A program made the position numbers and the translations under genes. From assembly GCA_021324655.1 (NCBI GenBank), contig JAJPIP010000039.1:56454-120453 (forward strand): a DNA stretch of 64,000 nt. Reading direction: 5' to 3'. The first letter of the stretch is position 1. The number at the start of each line of letters is the position of its first letter. The stretch comes from Pseudomonadota bacterium. Lineage in GTDB: Bacteria > Chloroflexota > UBA5177. The notes under the pieces are model-generated. The model was not told the origin of the DNA. It worked only from the letters and a program-made list of their open reading frames with translations, and made no database searches. This document shows positions 10,111 through 18,017 of this stretch, piece by piece.

Positions 10111-10611
10111 CTACAGAGTGCCGGGGGAGGAGACCCAGCCGCTGTACGTGAGTGTGGCGACACCGGACGGCGGAGTGAACGAGAGGAAGGTCCTCACCCC
10201 GCTCTCCGTCCCCGACCCGGACGCCCCGGCGAACCGCCCTGTCCCGCCCACAATCCACCACTGGTCGTTCGAGGTGCTATTTGGGCAGGTCTCTCCGCTC
10301 CCCTGGATGTACAACTGATCGCCGTTCGCGGCGGTCAACGTGGTCGTTCTCGATTCAGGGGAACACCCATCACTCAGAAGCTGCGTCGTGCTCACAGTCA
10401 CGGTACTGAGCTCAGTTGTGGCGCCCAGGTGAAGAAACTCCCCGGACCCCGCGATGCTCACGATGCGGTACCCGGGGATCAGCGAAACGTGACACTGCCC
10501 GCTCACCGTCCCCCCGAATGGCACCGCGGAAAATAACGAAGTCAACCGGGGCATCCTCAGGAGAGAAGGGCATATGCGGGTGGATGCCTGCTCGGACTTG
10601 AACTGCTTCAT
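10111..10611 (-). CDS. Small beta-rich hypothetical protein
   Basis: A 166-residue protein with a Gly/Ser/Thr-rich beta pattern. The segment GGTGRFAGASGSG preceded by LTAANGDQLYIQ is typical of a widespread uncharacterised barrel family that resembles allene-oxide-cyclase-like folds. ATG at 10611 is chosen because of GGGGGAAA upstream; 10662 is the longest alternative. No clear signal peptide is seen, although homologues are often exported. It lies immediately before the defence-like operon and points away from it. Function is unknown. Confidence 0.6.
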   Translation of the reverse strand: MKQFKSEQASTRICPSLLRMPRLTSLFSAVPFGGTVSGQCHVSLIPGYRIVSIAGSGEFLHLGATTELSTVTVSTTQLLSDGCSPESRTTTLTAANGDQLYIQGSGETCPNSTSNDQWWIVGGTGRFAGASGSGTESGVRTFLSFTPPSGVATLTYSGWVSSPGTL

Positions 10612-10831
10612 GGAATTTCCCCCATGTGGGCTGATCCGCGGCGGACAATCCGGCCCCCACATCGGCGGTAACTCCGGTGCTGGAGAGAGCGGCTACCACT
10701 TCTCGCATGACGCGCTCTGACTGCGAGCCGAAGAGACCAAACTTTACATTGGCCACAGACCGCCTCTACCAGTTGCTCACAGGACCCGTCGGCCTGTTCT
10801 GCAGCCTCTGAGGGAGATCACGCACTCGTTG

Positions 10832-10860
10832 TTGACACACTGCTGCTACGATTCTAAGAT
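10832..10860 (+). promoter_or_regulatory. Promoter of the DUF4338-NurA-HerA operon
   Basis: A consensus -35 TTGACA (10832-10837), a 17-bp spacer and TAAGAT as -10 (10855-10860). Transcription would begin near 10867 and run into the DUF4338 gene with a leader of about 120-180 bases, depending on which start codon is used. Confidence 0.7.
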
Positions 10861-11023
10861 AGTGCCACTGGCGTTTTCAGGTCCATGACTTTATGGGGGA
10901 CGTGGTGGCAGGGTCTGGGCGGTCGGTCGGCATTGAGAATCGCGTTCTCGACGCCGCGTGTGAGGAACCGCGCGGCGCCCCGGGGTGTACTCGTGCGACT
11001 CTCGCAAGGGCGCATCCCTCTGG

Positions 11024-12202
11024 ATGGGTGAGCAGAGAGATCGGGTGACCGGCCACCATGGTACGGGCGACGGGCGGCCGCCCGATCCTGCTATCCTGCG
11101 TGCTGCAATCCTTAGGTCTCTGGAGGACCAAGGGTTCACCCGAGTTGGCGATAAAATATTGCCGCCCTCGACCGCCGACAAGGAGGCAATTCGACGCCTT
11201 CACCTGACCGCTGTTCGCCATGCGCAGAGCGTGTCGAGATCCGGCCTGATTTCTCACCAGAATGCTCTCTTGGACCGGATTGCCGACGGGACCGACGTAG
11301 ACCCAGAACACGTTCACCCGACATTGGTCGAGGTGGAATCAAACACCGAGGACGAACTCCTATTCCGGTTCGCTCGGCTTCACTGGGCGATTCCCGTGTC
11401 GTTCGGCTACGGACGCAGGCTTCGCTTTCTCGTGGTCGACAGGCACAACCAGAAACTGATGGGCATACTGGGTCTCGGCGACCCAGTCGTAAACCTTCCA
11501 CCGAGGGATAAGTGGATCGGCTGGGACGCGGCAACTCGCGATGAGCGGTTGCACTGCGTCATGGATGCTTTTGTACTCGGCGCGGTACCTCCATATTCAC
11601 AATTGCTCGTTGGCAAGTTGATCGCCCTACTCGCAACAAGTAGGGAGGTCAGGGGGTCTTTCGAAGCGAAGTACGAAGACCATACCACTCGTATCCGGCG
11701 GCGGAAGTTGGCCAGCAAGCTGGTATTGATCACCACCACGTCCGCACTCGGAAGAAGCTCTGTGTACAACAGACTGCGCCATCAGGGTCGCACCTTCCTT
11801 GAGCCGGTCGGCTACACCCGGGGTACTGGCGAGTTTCATTTTTCGAACGGCCTCTACAGTGACATCCGCGCTTACGCGGCGGCGCACTGCCGAGCTACCG
11901 AGCGGCGCTCGGGGTGGGGCAGGGGGTTCCGTAATCGACGGGAGGTCGTGAGAAAGGTGCTGTCGGATCTTGGCTTATCTAAGAGCCTTCTCTCCCACGG
12001 AGTTCCACGACAGGTATTTGTTGCGCCACTGGCGATAAACACCAAGGAGGTTCTGTCGGGAAGCGAGGAAGCGCCAACCTACTTCGACGATACCGCCGAT
12101 GATCTCTTTCAGCACTTTCGCGCTCGGTGGCTCCTCCCAAGAGCAAAGCGGGATCACGAATACACCAAATTTAGGGCCGAGGACTACGCTCTATGGGAAT
12201 AG
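11024..12202 (+). CDS. DUF4338 (DruA-like) protein
   Basis: About 392 residues. It carries DUF4338 hallmarks: GYGRRLRFLV, then PPRDKWIGWD, a LGAVPPYSQLL block, and the strongly conserved TTSALGRSSVYNRL followed by PVGYTRGTGEFHF. DUF4338 is the DruA domain of Druantia anti-phage loci; its biochemical role is not settled. ATG 11024 is a compromise: the frame opens at GTG 10985, GTG 11045 is also possible, and none has a strong ribosome site. The 3' end overlaps the NurA gene by 10 bases. No Druantia helicase (DruE) or other Dru gene is nearby. GC is visibly lower than in surrounding genes. Confidence 0.8.
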   Translation: MGEQRDRVTGHHGTGDGRPPDPAILRAAILRSLEDQGFTRVGDKILPPSTADKEAIRRLHLTAVRHAQSVSRSGLISHQNALLDRIADGTDVDPEHVHPTLVEVESNTEDELLFRFARLHWAIPVSFGYGRRLRFLVVDRHNQKLMGILGLGDPVVNLPPRDKWIGWDAATRDERLHCVMDAFVLGAVPPYSQLLVGKLIALLATSREVRGSFEAKYEDHTTRIRRRKLASKLVLITTTSALGRSSVYNRLRHQGRTFLEPVGYTRGTGEFHFSNGLYSDIRAYAAAHCRATERRSGWGRGFRNRREVVRKVLSDLGLSKSLLSHGVPRQVFVAPLAINTKEVLSGSEEAPTYFDDTADDLFQHFRARWLLPRAKRDHEYTKFRAEDYALWE

Positions 12203-13362
12203 ACCAGTCGAATCACGGCGAAGGAGAGTTTTTCGGCGATCTCCCTGCCGCTCTCGTCAATCAGATGCTTGAGGAAAGCACGGAGGTCGGCAGAACCCTG
12301 GCCGCCGAGTTCAATCGGCTCTCCAACCACCGGGGAGAGAGGCGTCGAGACCTCGAAAATGAGGGTCTCCTTCTCAGTGAGGGTACTCTCCCCTACGAGC
12401 CGCTGCCAACCGTCTGCGCTGCTGACGGGGCTTACGGGGTCGATCGCCTTCTCGCTATCGACTTAGTGGTGGCAGCTGCCGTGGCCGTGGAGGGCCTCAC
12501 TCCCCCGTCCGAGACCAGGTACTGGGATGAAACGCGGCACGAACTTTACATGCATACCGAAGTACATCTCATGGACACGTCGACCGTTCTGCGCGCCCTG
12601 ATGCTCGGGATGGAACTGCTCTTAGCAGCGCACGCGCCCCACGACCTCGTGCTCATGGACGGGACCCTGACGCTCCCTGTGATCTACTTCAACCAGGCAT
12701 TGAGTCTTGCCCCCAGACGACCCGAGCTGCAGTGCGCTCAACGATTTCTGGAGCGATGTCCGGATTTTCTGAATGCGTACGCCGAGGTTCTTCTATCTCC
12801 TCGCAACGACAGGAGCTACTGTGGTCTGGCCAAGTACTCCACGAGACGCGAGATAGGCCATCGGTTGGGGTGGCCCGGGGAGTACGACGATAGAGGCATG
12901 CTTTCCATGGTGCTTCGGCCAGGCGAGCTTACGCAGCCCGTGGTGCTGGAACCGCCAGAGTCGGCCTGGCACTTGACCATCTCGGGTCTGTCCCGAGACG
13001 TGACTCCGTCGGTCGAACCCACGGTTTCAAGGATCCTAACCGCTCTGAGTCGGGTCCACGTTGTCTACTACAGGCCCTTCGACTGGATGCCAGCATTACG
13101 CCTAGAACTGGCCGAAGAGGTAGCGCGAAACCGTAACAGGCTGGCCGTAGTCATTCAAGGAATCAAACACCAGTGTGCCGCGCCCGGGATGTTAGAACCA
13201 TACCCCCAATACATGGCTGACCGGATGGCTAAGAGCGTGGGCAAGGCAATGAGGGCCTTCCGGCAAATTGCGACGCACGAGGTGGCAGAGGCATACGCTG
13301 GGGACCTGGGAGACGTCTTCATGGCGTTGCATGGTTACCGAAGTGAATCCGGAAGAGAGTGA
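12193..13362 (+). CDS. NurA-domain nuclease
   Basis: A 389-residue protein with the NurA RNase H-like nuclease pattern. The metal-ligand aspartates appear to be D78 (CAADGAYGVDRL) and D156 (LVLMDGTLTLP), with the later VYYRPF and RLELAEEVA strands typical of the family. NurA is a 5'-3' exonuclease/endonuclease that works with the HerA translocase in DNA end processing. It starts inside the last codons of DUF4338 (10-base overlap) and is followed after 3 bases by HerA, so all three are translationally coupled. Standalone bacterial NurA-HerA pairs often lie in defence islands. Confidence 0.82.
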   Translation: MGIDQSNHGEGEFFGDLPAALVNQMLEESTEVGRTLAAEFNRLSNHRGERRRDLENEGLLLSEGTLPYEPLPTVCAADGAYGVDRLLAIDLVVAAAVAVEGLTPPSETRYWDETRHELYMHTEVHLMDTSTVLRALMLGMELLLAAHAPHDLVLMDGTLTLPVIYFNQALSLAPRRPELQCAQRFLERCPDFLNAYAEVLLSPRNDRSYCGLAKYSTRREIGHRLGWPGEYDDRGMLSMVLRPGELTQPVVLEPPESAWHLTISGLSRDVTPSVEPTVSRILTALSRVHVVYYRPFDWMPALRLELAEEVARNRNRLAVVIQGIKHQCAAPGMLEPYPQYMADRMAKSVGKAMRAFRQIATHEVAEAYAGDLGDVFMALHGYRSESGRE

Positions 13363-13365
13363 ATC

Positions 13366-15195
13366 ATGCACGACAGATCGATCGAAGTCGAAACACTGCT
13401 GGCGCACACAGAGCGTATCGGCATCATTGGTTCTCCGTCTACTACGATCGAATTGACCCTAGACATTCTTGGTACCGCGGTGACACGAAAGCTCGTAGGC
13501 GAGCTGGCGATGTTTCAGTTCATGCAGGATGGCCGCCGACATTACGCGCTAGGGCAAATCACTGAACTGGAGCTTAGAAATACCTGGTTGGAGGAACCCA
13601 CTGCGAGAACATTGGTGCGGCTACGGGGCGCTATCGACTCGGTTAGCGGCAGGCAAGATACTCATACTGGGAAGATGACTCCCAGCGCGGTGTTTTCAAG
13701 CGGAGACGGCGACCGTTACTCGGCGAGTATCATGGGTACCATTCCCCCCACCGGCACCGTCGTGTCGCTGGCAACCGACGGGGTATTGAATACCCTTCTC
13801 AACCCTTACCGCGACCAGATTTTCTACTTCGGTCGAGTCTACGGCTCGCAGCCCAGACTGCCTCTTTGGTTCAAGCATTTTGGGCATGGAGAGCGCGGTA
13901 TAGGGGAGGCTTACCATATTGGGATCTTTGGAAAGACCGGATCCGGCAAAACCGCTCTGGGGAAGATGGTTATGGTTGCCTACGCGCGGCATCCTGAGAT
14001 GGCCATCGTGGTGATCGACCCGCAGGGTGAGTTTGCCGCGGACTTCCGGCGTGGGGAGACGGCCACGGGACTACCAATTGGACGACTCATGCAAACGGAA
14101 GATAAGCAGGTAACGGTTCTGTCCGTCAGGGATCTGGTGCTGGACCGGTGGGAGCTGTTCCAGGAGTTGCTCTTTGAGGGTCAGTTTCTTCGACGGCTCA
14201 CTATCAATGCAAGTCCGAACCGCGAGACGGCGGCTTCCATAGTACGCGAACACCTTCAGGGCACTTTCAATCTCAACCAATTGCATGAGCGAACCACCTT
14301 TAACGACGTCTGGACACAACTTCAGGATCAGAATTTCCAACGCCAGATATTTGTCAGTCCCGGGCCGCAGGCCAGGTTGAACGGCCAGTTGCAAAATCTG
14401 TCTGCTGATACCATGTACACGACCCATTGGCTTCCGTTGGCAAGACTGTTTCAACGGCGCCAGGGTGCGCAGACAGTAGACAGTGTCCTCCAGAACGTTC
14501 TGAATCTTCGATCTGCCGGAGCGGGTCGTGGGAACCGCAACATGCTGGTTCTGGACGTGTCTCGCGAGGGCGCGCGGCTGGCTGCGCCGGGCGGTGGCGT
14601 GGGACAGATAGGTCCAGACCTGTGGAACGAGCACATCCAGGCCCTAGTGATTAGAAGACTGCTGGATGGACTGACCCAGGTCGCGGAGCGCGCGTATCAA
14701 AACGATGAGAGCCTGAACACGCTCGTAGTAATTGACGAGGCCCAACGACTGGCACCGCGCGGACACATCGAAGATCCGGTGGTGGCCCGGGTGAGGGACG
14801 CGCTGAGTGACGCCGCCCGCACGACCCGGAAATACGGGCTGGGGTGGCTTTTCATCAGTCAGTCACTTTCCAGTATCGACTCCGCCATAGTTAGCCAACT
14901 CCGGGTCAATTTCTTTGGTTTTGGTCTCGGTATGGGCCAGGAGTACGAAGAACTCCGGAGACTCGCGGGATCCTCGTCCAGCGCGCTCCGGCTGTACCAG
15001 ACATTCAGGGATCCGCAGTCGTCGTTCGATCTCCAGAGCAGAGAATATCCCTTCATGACCGTCGGTCCGGTCAGTCCGCTGTCATTCTCGGACACGCCGC
15101 TCTTCTTCACTGCCTACAACACGCCCGGTGCATTCCTCGAGGCAAACGGATACGCGGCAGACGGTCGGCGACCCGCTGCCGCTCTGACCACTTGA
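13366..15195 (+). CDS. HerA-type DNA translocase ATPase
   Basis: A 609-residue HerA/FtsK-superfamily ATPase. Residues 1-~150 form the small N-terminal HAS-like barrel. The Walker A GKTGSGKT is at residues 189-196, the Walker B VVIDEAQRLAP near 452-462, and the sensor-like LFISQSLSSID near 500. Full length fits hexameric HerA that pumps duplex DNA into a NurA dimer. The ATG lies 3 bases after the NurA stop with AGAGAG upstream. The combination with DUF4338 suggests a recognition or effector layer on a HerA-NurA engine (inference). The gene ends 276 bases before tRNA-Arg. Confidence 0.88.
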   Translation: MHDRSIEVETLLAHTERIGIIGSPSTTIELTLDILGTAVTRKLVGELAMFQFMQDGRRHYALGQITELELRNTWLEEPTARTLVRLRGAIDSVSGRQDTHTGKMTPSAVFSSGDGDRYSASIMGTIPPTGTVVSLATDGVLNTLLNPYRDQIFYFGRVYGSQPRLPLWFKHFGHGERGIGEAYHIGIFGKTGSGKTALGKMVMVAYARHPEMAIVVIDPQGEFAADFRRGETATGLPIGRLMQTEDKQVTVLSVRDLVLDRWELFQELLFEGQFLRRLTINASPNRETAASIVREHLQGTFNLNQLHERTTFNDVWTQLQDQNFQRQIFVSPGPQARLNGQLQNLSADTMYTTHWLPLARLFQRRQGAQTVDSVLQNVLNLRSAGAGRGNRNMLVLDVSREGARLAAPGGGVGQIGPDLWNEHIQALVIRRLLDGLTQVAERAYQNDESLNTLVVIDEAQRLAPRGHIEDPVVARVRDALSDAARTTRKYGLGWLFISQSLSSIDSAIVSQLRVNFFGFGLGMGQEYEELRRLAGSSSSALRLYQTFRDPQSSFDLQSREYPFMTVGPVSPLSFSDTPLFFTAYNTPGAFLEANGYAADGRRPAAALTT

Positions 15196-15471
15196 ACTCG
15201 GCACCACCGTTCGCCCGGGCGGACAATCAGGGGCTGAGTGAGCGGCAGCACGCTCGCCTCTACGTCCTCGGGACGAATTGCAGCTCATAGGTGCTGGAGC
15301 AGGAAGAGCAGCCGGACCATCCGGCAACCCGAGTAGCGCCGGTCGTGCTTCCAGGCACCACTCCTCTCTCCGCGTGGCCAGATTGGCACCGTTGCGGCAC
15401 GAAAGGTTCTCCGACCGTGCGTTGCACGCTAGAATGCCGGGGGTTTTCGCAGTCCCGAGGCCAAAGATAGA

Positions 15472-15548
15472 TGGTGCGCCTAGAGGGACTCGAACCCCCG
15501 ACACGCGGTTTAGGAAACCGCTGCTCTGTCCACCTGAGCTATAGGCGC
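15472..15548 (-). tRNA. tRNA-Arg (anticodon CCT)
   Basis: The cloverleaf is readable on the minus strand. The acceptor stem GCGCCTA pairs with TAGGCGC, the anticodon arm is GCGGT-TTCCTAA-ACCGC with anticodon CCT, and the T arm contains GGTTCGAGTCC. Discriminator A and an encoded CCA end follow (15472-15475). It decodes AGG. The 3' end faces the DUF4338-NurA-HerA operon, the usual side for island integration. Confidence 0.95.
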
Positions 15549-15764
15549 ATGACCGTTTCAGTATACGGAGAGCGTGCCGGGCCATAGGCACGGCCCGCAT
15601 TGCGGGAGAGAGTGGGCGGGAGTGTAAGTGATGTGCGGCGTCCCGGACGAGCTCACCTACCCGTGTGATTCAGTCGGCCGCTGCCCCATCGTTTAGCGCG
15701 GATCCGGGTGGGACATATCGCACACGGTCGACCGTTGGAACGCTCTGGACGTCGCTGTCCAACC

Positions 15765-15896
15765 CTAGCGCCGCTTGGAGTTGCGTGCCAGGTACGACAT
15801 GATGACGATGAGGGGGATACTGGCCAGCCAGCGGAGCGCCCACAAGAGAACACCCCCGAGGACGATGCCGGCGGCGATCTCCACGACCAGGGTCAT
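15765..15896 (-). CDS. Small single-span membrane protein
   Basis: A 43-residue peptide with one long hydrophobic stretch (VVEIAAGIVLGGVLLWALRW, then IPLIVIMSYL) and a basic tail (ARNSKRR). The start is supported by AAGGGAG about eight bases before the ATG. Nothing in the sequence gives a function; it may be a small envelope or stress peptide. It lies between tRNA-Arg and the D,D-carboxypeptidase gene and would be transcribed away from the carboxypeptidase promoter. Confidence 0.55.
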   Translation of the reverse strand: MTLVVEIAAGIVLGGVLLWALRWLASIPLIVIMSYLARNSKRR

Positions 15897-15973
15897 TGGC
15901 TGTACTCCCTTTGCATGACCATGGTAGCGCTCATGTGTCACTGGCCATGACGTGCTCATCCCGGCTCACAGGA

Positions 15974-17470
15974 CTAGCGGCTGAACAGCGCCTCCAGCCC
16001 CGGATCCATCGAAGGCGGGAAGGCATCGGCCTCTCCTGCTGACGGGAACCAGCCCTTCAATCGCAGCAGGGCATCGCCCACCGGCACGACGCGCGGGACG
16101 CCGCGGTCGAGAGCGAGTGCGCCGTTCTGGAAAAACTGGACCCGGACGCCGTGCACATCCAACGGGCCCGTCACGGGATTCCCGAGCACCTTGCCATCCC
16201 CCAGGAAGTGAGCGTACGCTCGCAACCGGCGGCCGATGCCGTGTGTGCCGAGCCGCGACCCGATCGCTTGCGCCAGTTGCGCCCCGGCAGCAACCGACAC
16301 GACCCGGCCGTGAACCTGCTCCAGCACGCCGCCCTCGAAGTACTGTACCGTCGTGCCCTCCACGGCCATCGCCTCGGTCCGCGGATACCCCAGCGTCCGG
16401 AGGCCGCCATGAGACTGGAAGTACGTCAGAAAGGGGCCCCGGATGTAGTGACCGGCGCCTTCGTAGTACAGCCAGGCGTGATTTCCTCGCCCCCCGGAGA
16501 GCGCGTTCGACGGCGCATCGGTCCAGATCGGAGCCTGGACCCAGGCAAAGTCATCCGTCCCCATGTTCAGCAGGTTCCTGATGTCGGTGTACAGGTCCGG
16601 CGTATTGAGCAGGACAGCGAGCACGCTGTGGCCGTTCCGCGTGTCGGAGACGACCTGGCAGAGGCCGGCGTTGTCGGTGTCACCCGGTTTCACGCCGTTC
16701 ACGCCCGGATACCAGTACATGACGCGGTTGATGTTCCCCAACCAATGCTCGTGGTTATGTCGAGTCGCCGGGATGTGATAGTTCTCGGTCGACACGATCT
16801 GCCGGAACGTCGGGTTCTTCATGGCGTAGAGGGCCATCGTGGCCAGATCGCGGGCTGAGGTGTAATGGCCGGGCGTATCCAGCCCATGCGGCGTCTCGTA
16901 ATGGGTGTTGCGCATGTGGAGGCGGCGTGCCAGGTCGTTCATCATCGCGACGAAGTGCCGCTGTGTGCCGCCCACGTACTCAGCCAGAGCCACCGCGGCA
17001 TCGTTGCCGGAATTGAGCAGCAGGCCGTACAGCAGATCGTGCACCGAGAGGACCTCGCCCTGCTGCAGTTCCATCGTCGACTCGCCGATCGCCGCCGCCG
17101 CTCGTGAGGCACGCACCAGAGCGCCCAGCTTCGCATGATCCAGCACCACCGCGGCGGTGGTGATCTTGGTCGTGCTGGCCATCGGCAGACGCGCGTCGGC
17201 GTTCATGGCGTACAGCACTTTTCCCGTCCGCTCGTCGACCAGGATGGCGGCGCGGGCGCGCAGCGGTGGCGGAGGATAGTTCAGGACGGTCGTCGCCGCG
17301 TCCAGGACCACCGGGGTCGGGCGTGGCGTCGGCACCGGCGTTGACAAAGGTGTGGCGGTGGGACCCGCGGCAGCCAGCACGCCGATGCCGTCAGGCAATA
17401 ACCGGTGGGCAGGACCGACCGCGAGGGCGAGTGCGCCGACGAGGACCGCGAGGCCCAGAACCCATCTCAT
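15974..17470 (-). CDS. Serine D-Ala-D-Ala carboxypeptidase with C-terminal LGYP-like repeats
   Basis: A 498-residue penicillin-binding protein of the DacA/DacF type that trims peptidoglycan peptides outside the membrane. An N-terminal hydrophobic leader is followed by a Pro/Thr linker. The catalytic S99-x-x-K102 (ASTTK) and S154-G-N156 (LLNSGNDAA) motifs are intact. The third motif reads K261-P-G rather than K-T-G. Residues ~345-480 contain two copies of a GGLRTLGYP...VQYFEGG-type module, probably a wall- or glycan-binding element common in Chloroflexota exoproteins. The family call is firm; the effect of the KPG variant is unknown. Confidence 0.9.
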   Translation of the reverse strand: MRWVLGLAVLVGALALAVGPAHRLLPDGIGVLAAAGPTATPLSTPVPTPRPTPVVLDAATTVLNYPPPPLRARAAILVDERTGKVLYAMNADARLPMASTTKITTAAVVLDHAKLGALVRASRAAAAIGESTMELQQGEVLSVHDLLYGLLLNSGNDAAVALAEYVGGTQRHFVAMMNDLARRLHMRNTHYETPHGLDTPGHYTSARDLATMALYAMKNPTFRQIVSTENYHIPATRHNHEHWLGNINRVMYWYPGVNGVKPGDTDNAGLCQVVSDTRNGHSVLAVLLNTPDLYTDIRNLLNMGTDDFAWVQAPIWTDAPSNALSGGRGNHAWLYYEGAGHYIRGPFLTYFQSHGGLRTLGYPRTEAMAVEGTTVQYFEGGVLEQVHGRVVSVAAGAQLAQAIGSRLGTHGIGRRLRAYAHFLGDGKVLGNPVTGPLDVHGVRVQFFQNGALALDRGVPRVVPVGDALLRLKGWFPSAGEADAFPPSMDPGLEALFSR

Positions 17471-17528
17471 CTTTCGGCTGTCAGAGCGGAGGACATCTGG
17501 AGCACGGCGGATAGTACCATGTCTGTCG

Positions 17529-18017
17529 CTACCATGTCCCTACGCGACGTATCCCCTCGGCTCCACGTTGCGCCGCGAGATCGGCGATGGTCCGGCCGGC
17601 TCGCGGATGGACCACCTCCGGGGCGATTTCGGCGAGCGGAACCAGAACGAATGCGCGTTCCAGCATGTCGGCATGCGGGATGATGAGGTCCGGTTCATCC
17701 ACGATCCGGTCGCCGAAGAGCAGAATGTCCACGTCCACCACGCGCGGTCCCCAGCGGTACGTCGGCGTGCGGCCCACGTGGCGCTCCACGCGCTTGGCCA
17801 GGAGGAGCAGGTCGTGCGGCGCCAGCCGTGTCCGTGCCGACAGCGCCAGGTTGAAGAAAGGGGGCTGATCGGTTACCCCGTACGGCGCCGTCTCGTAGAG
17901 TGAGGAGACCGTATCGATGGCGACCCCCTCTCGGAGTGACGCCACCGCGGCGCGCAGATTCTCCTCTCGATCCCCCACATTGCTCCCCAAGGCGAGGTAC
18001 ACACGTGTTCCGTCCAT
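17529..18017 (-). CDS. folK: 2-amino-4-hydroxy-6-hydroxymethyldihydropteridine pyrophosphokinase
   Basis: HPPK of folate synthesis: it transfers pyrophosphate from ATP to 6-hydroxymethyl-7,8-dihydropterin. At 162 residues it is the normal length. The family opens with YLALGSNVGDREENL, followed by ETAPYG, QPPFFN, the RWGPRVVDVDILL metal/ATP block and LIIPHADMLERAFVL. The start at 18017 puts the ALGSN strand at the N-terminus as in other HPPKs; the frame extends further upstream without similarity. Its 5' end overlaps that of the divergent lipoprotein gene by 13 bases. Confidence 0.95.
   Translation of the reverse strand: MDGTRVYLALGSNVGDREENLRAAVASLREGVAIDTVSSLYETAPYGVTDQPPFFNLALSARTRLAPHDLLLLAKRVERHVGRTPTYRWGPRVVDVDILLFGDRIVDEPDLIIPHADMLERAFVLVPLAEIAPEVVHPRAGRTIADLAAQRGAEGIRRVGTW

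Noticed and set aside
10800..15548. Canonical Druantia system
   Set aside because: Only the DUF4338 gene is shared; no DruE-type helicase or other Dru gene lies in the operon, so it is called a DruA-like combination instead.
15472..15548. tRNA-Arg as an integration site with att duplication
   Set aside because: No second copy of the tRNA 3' end was found between 10000 and 15471, and there is no integrase. Only adjacency is claimed.
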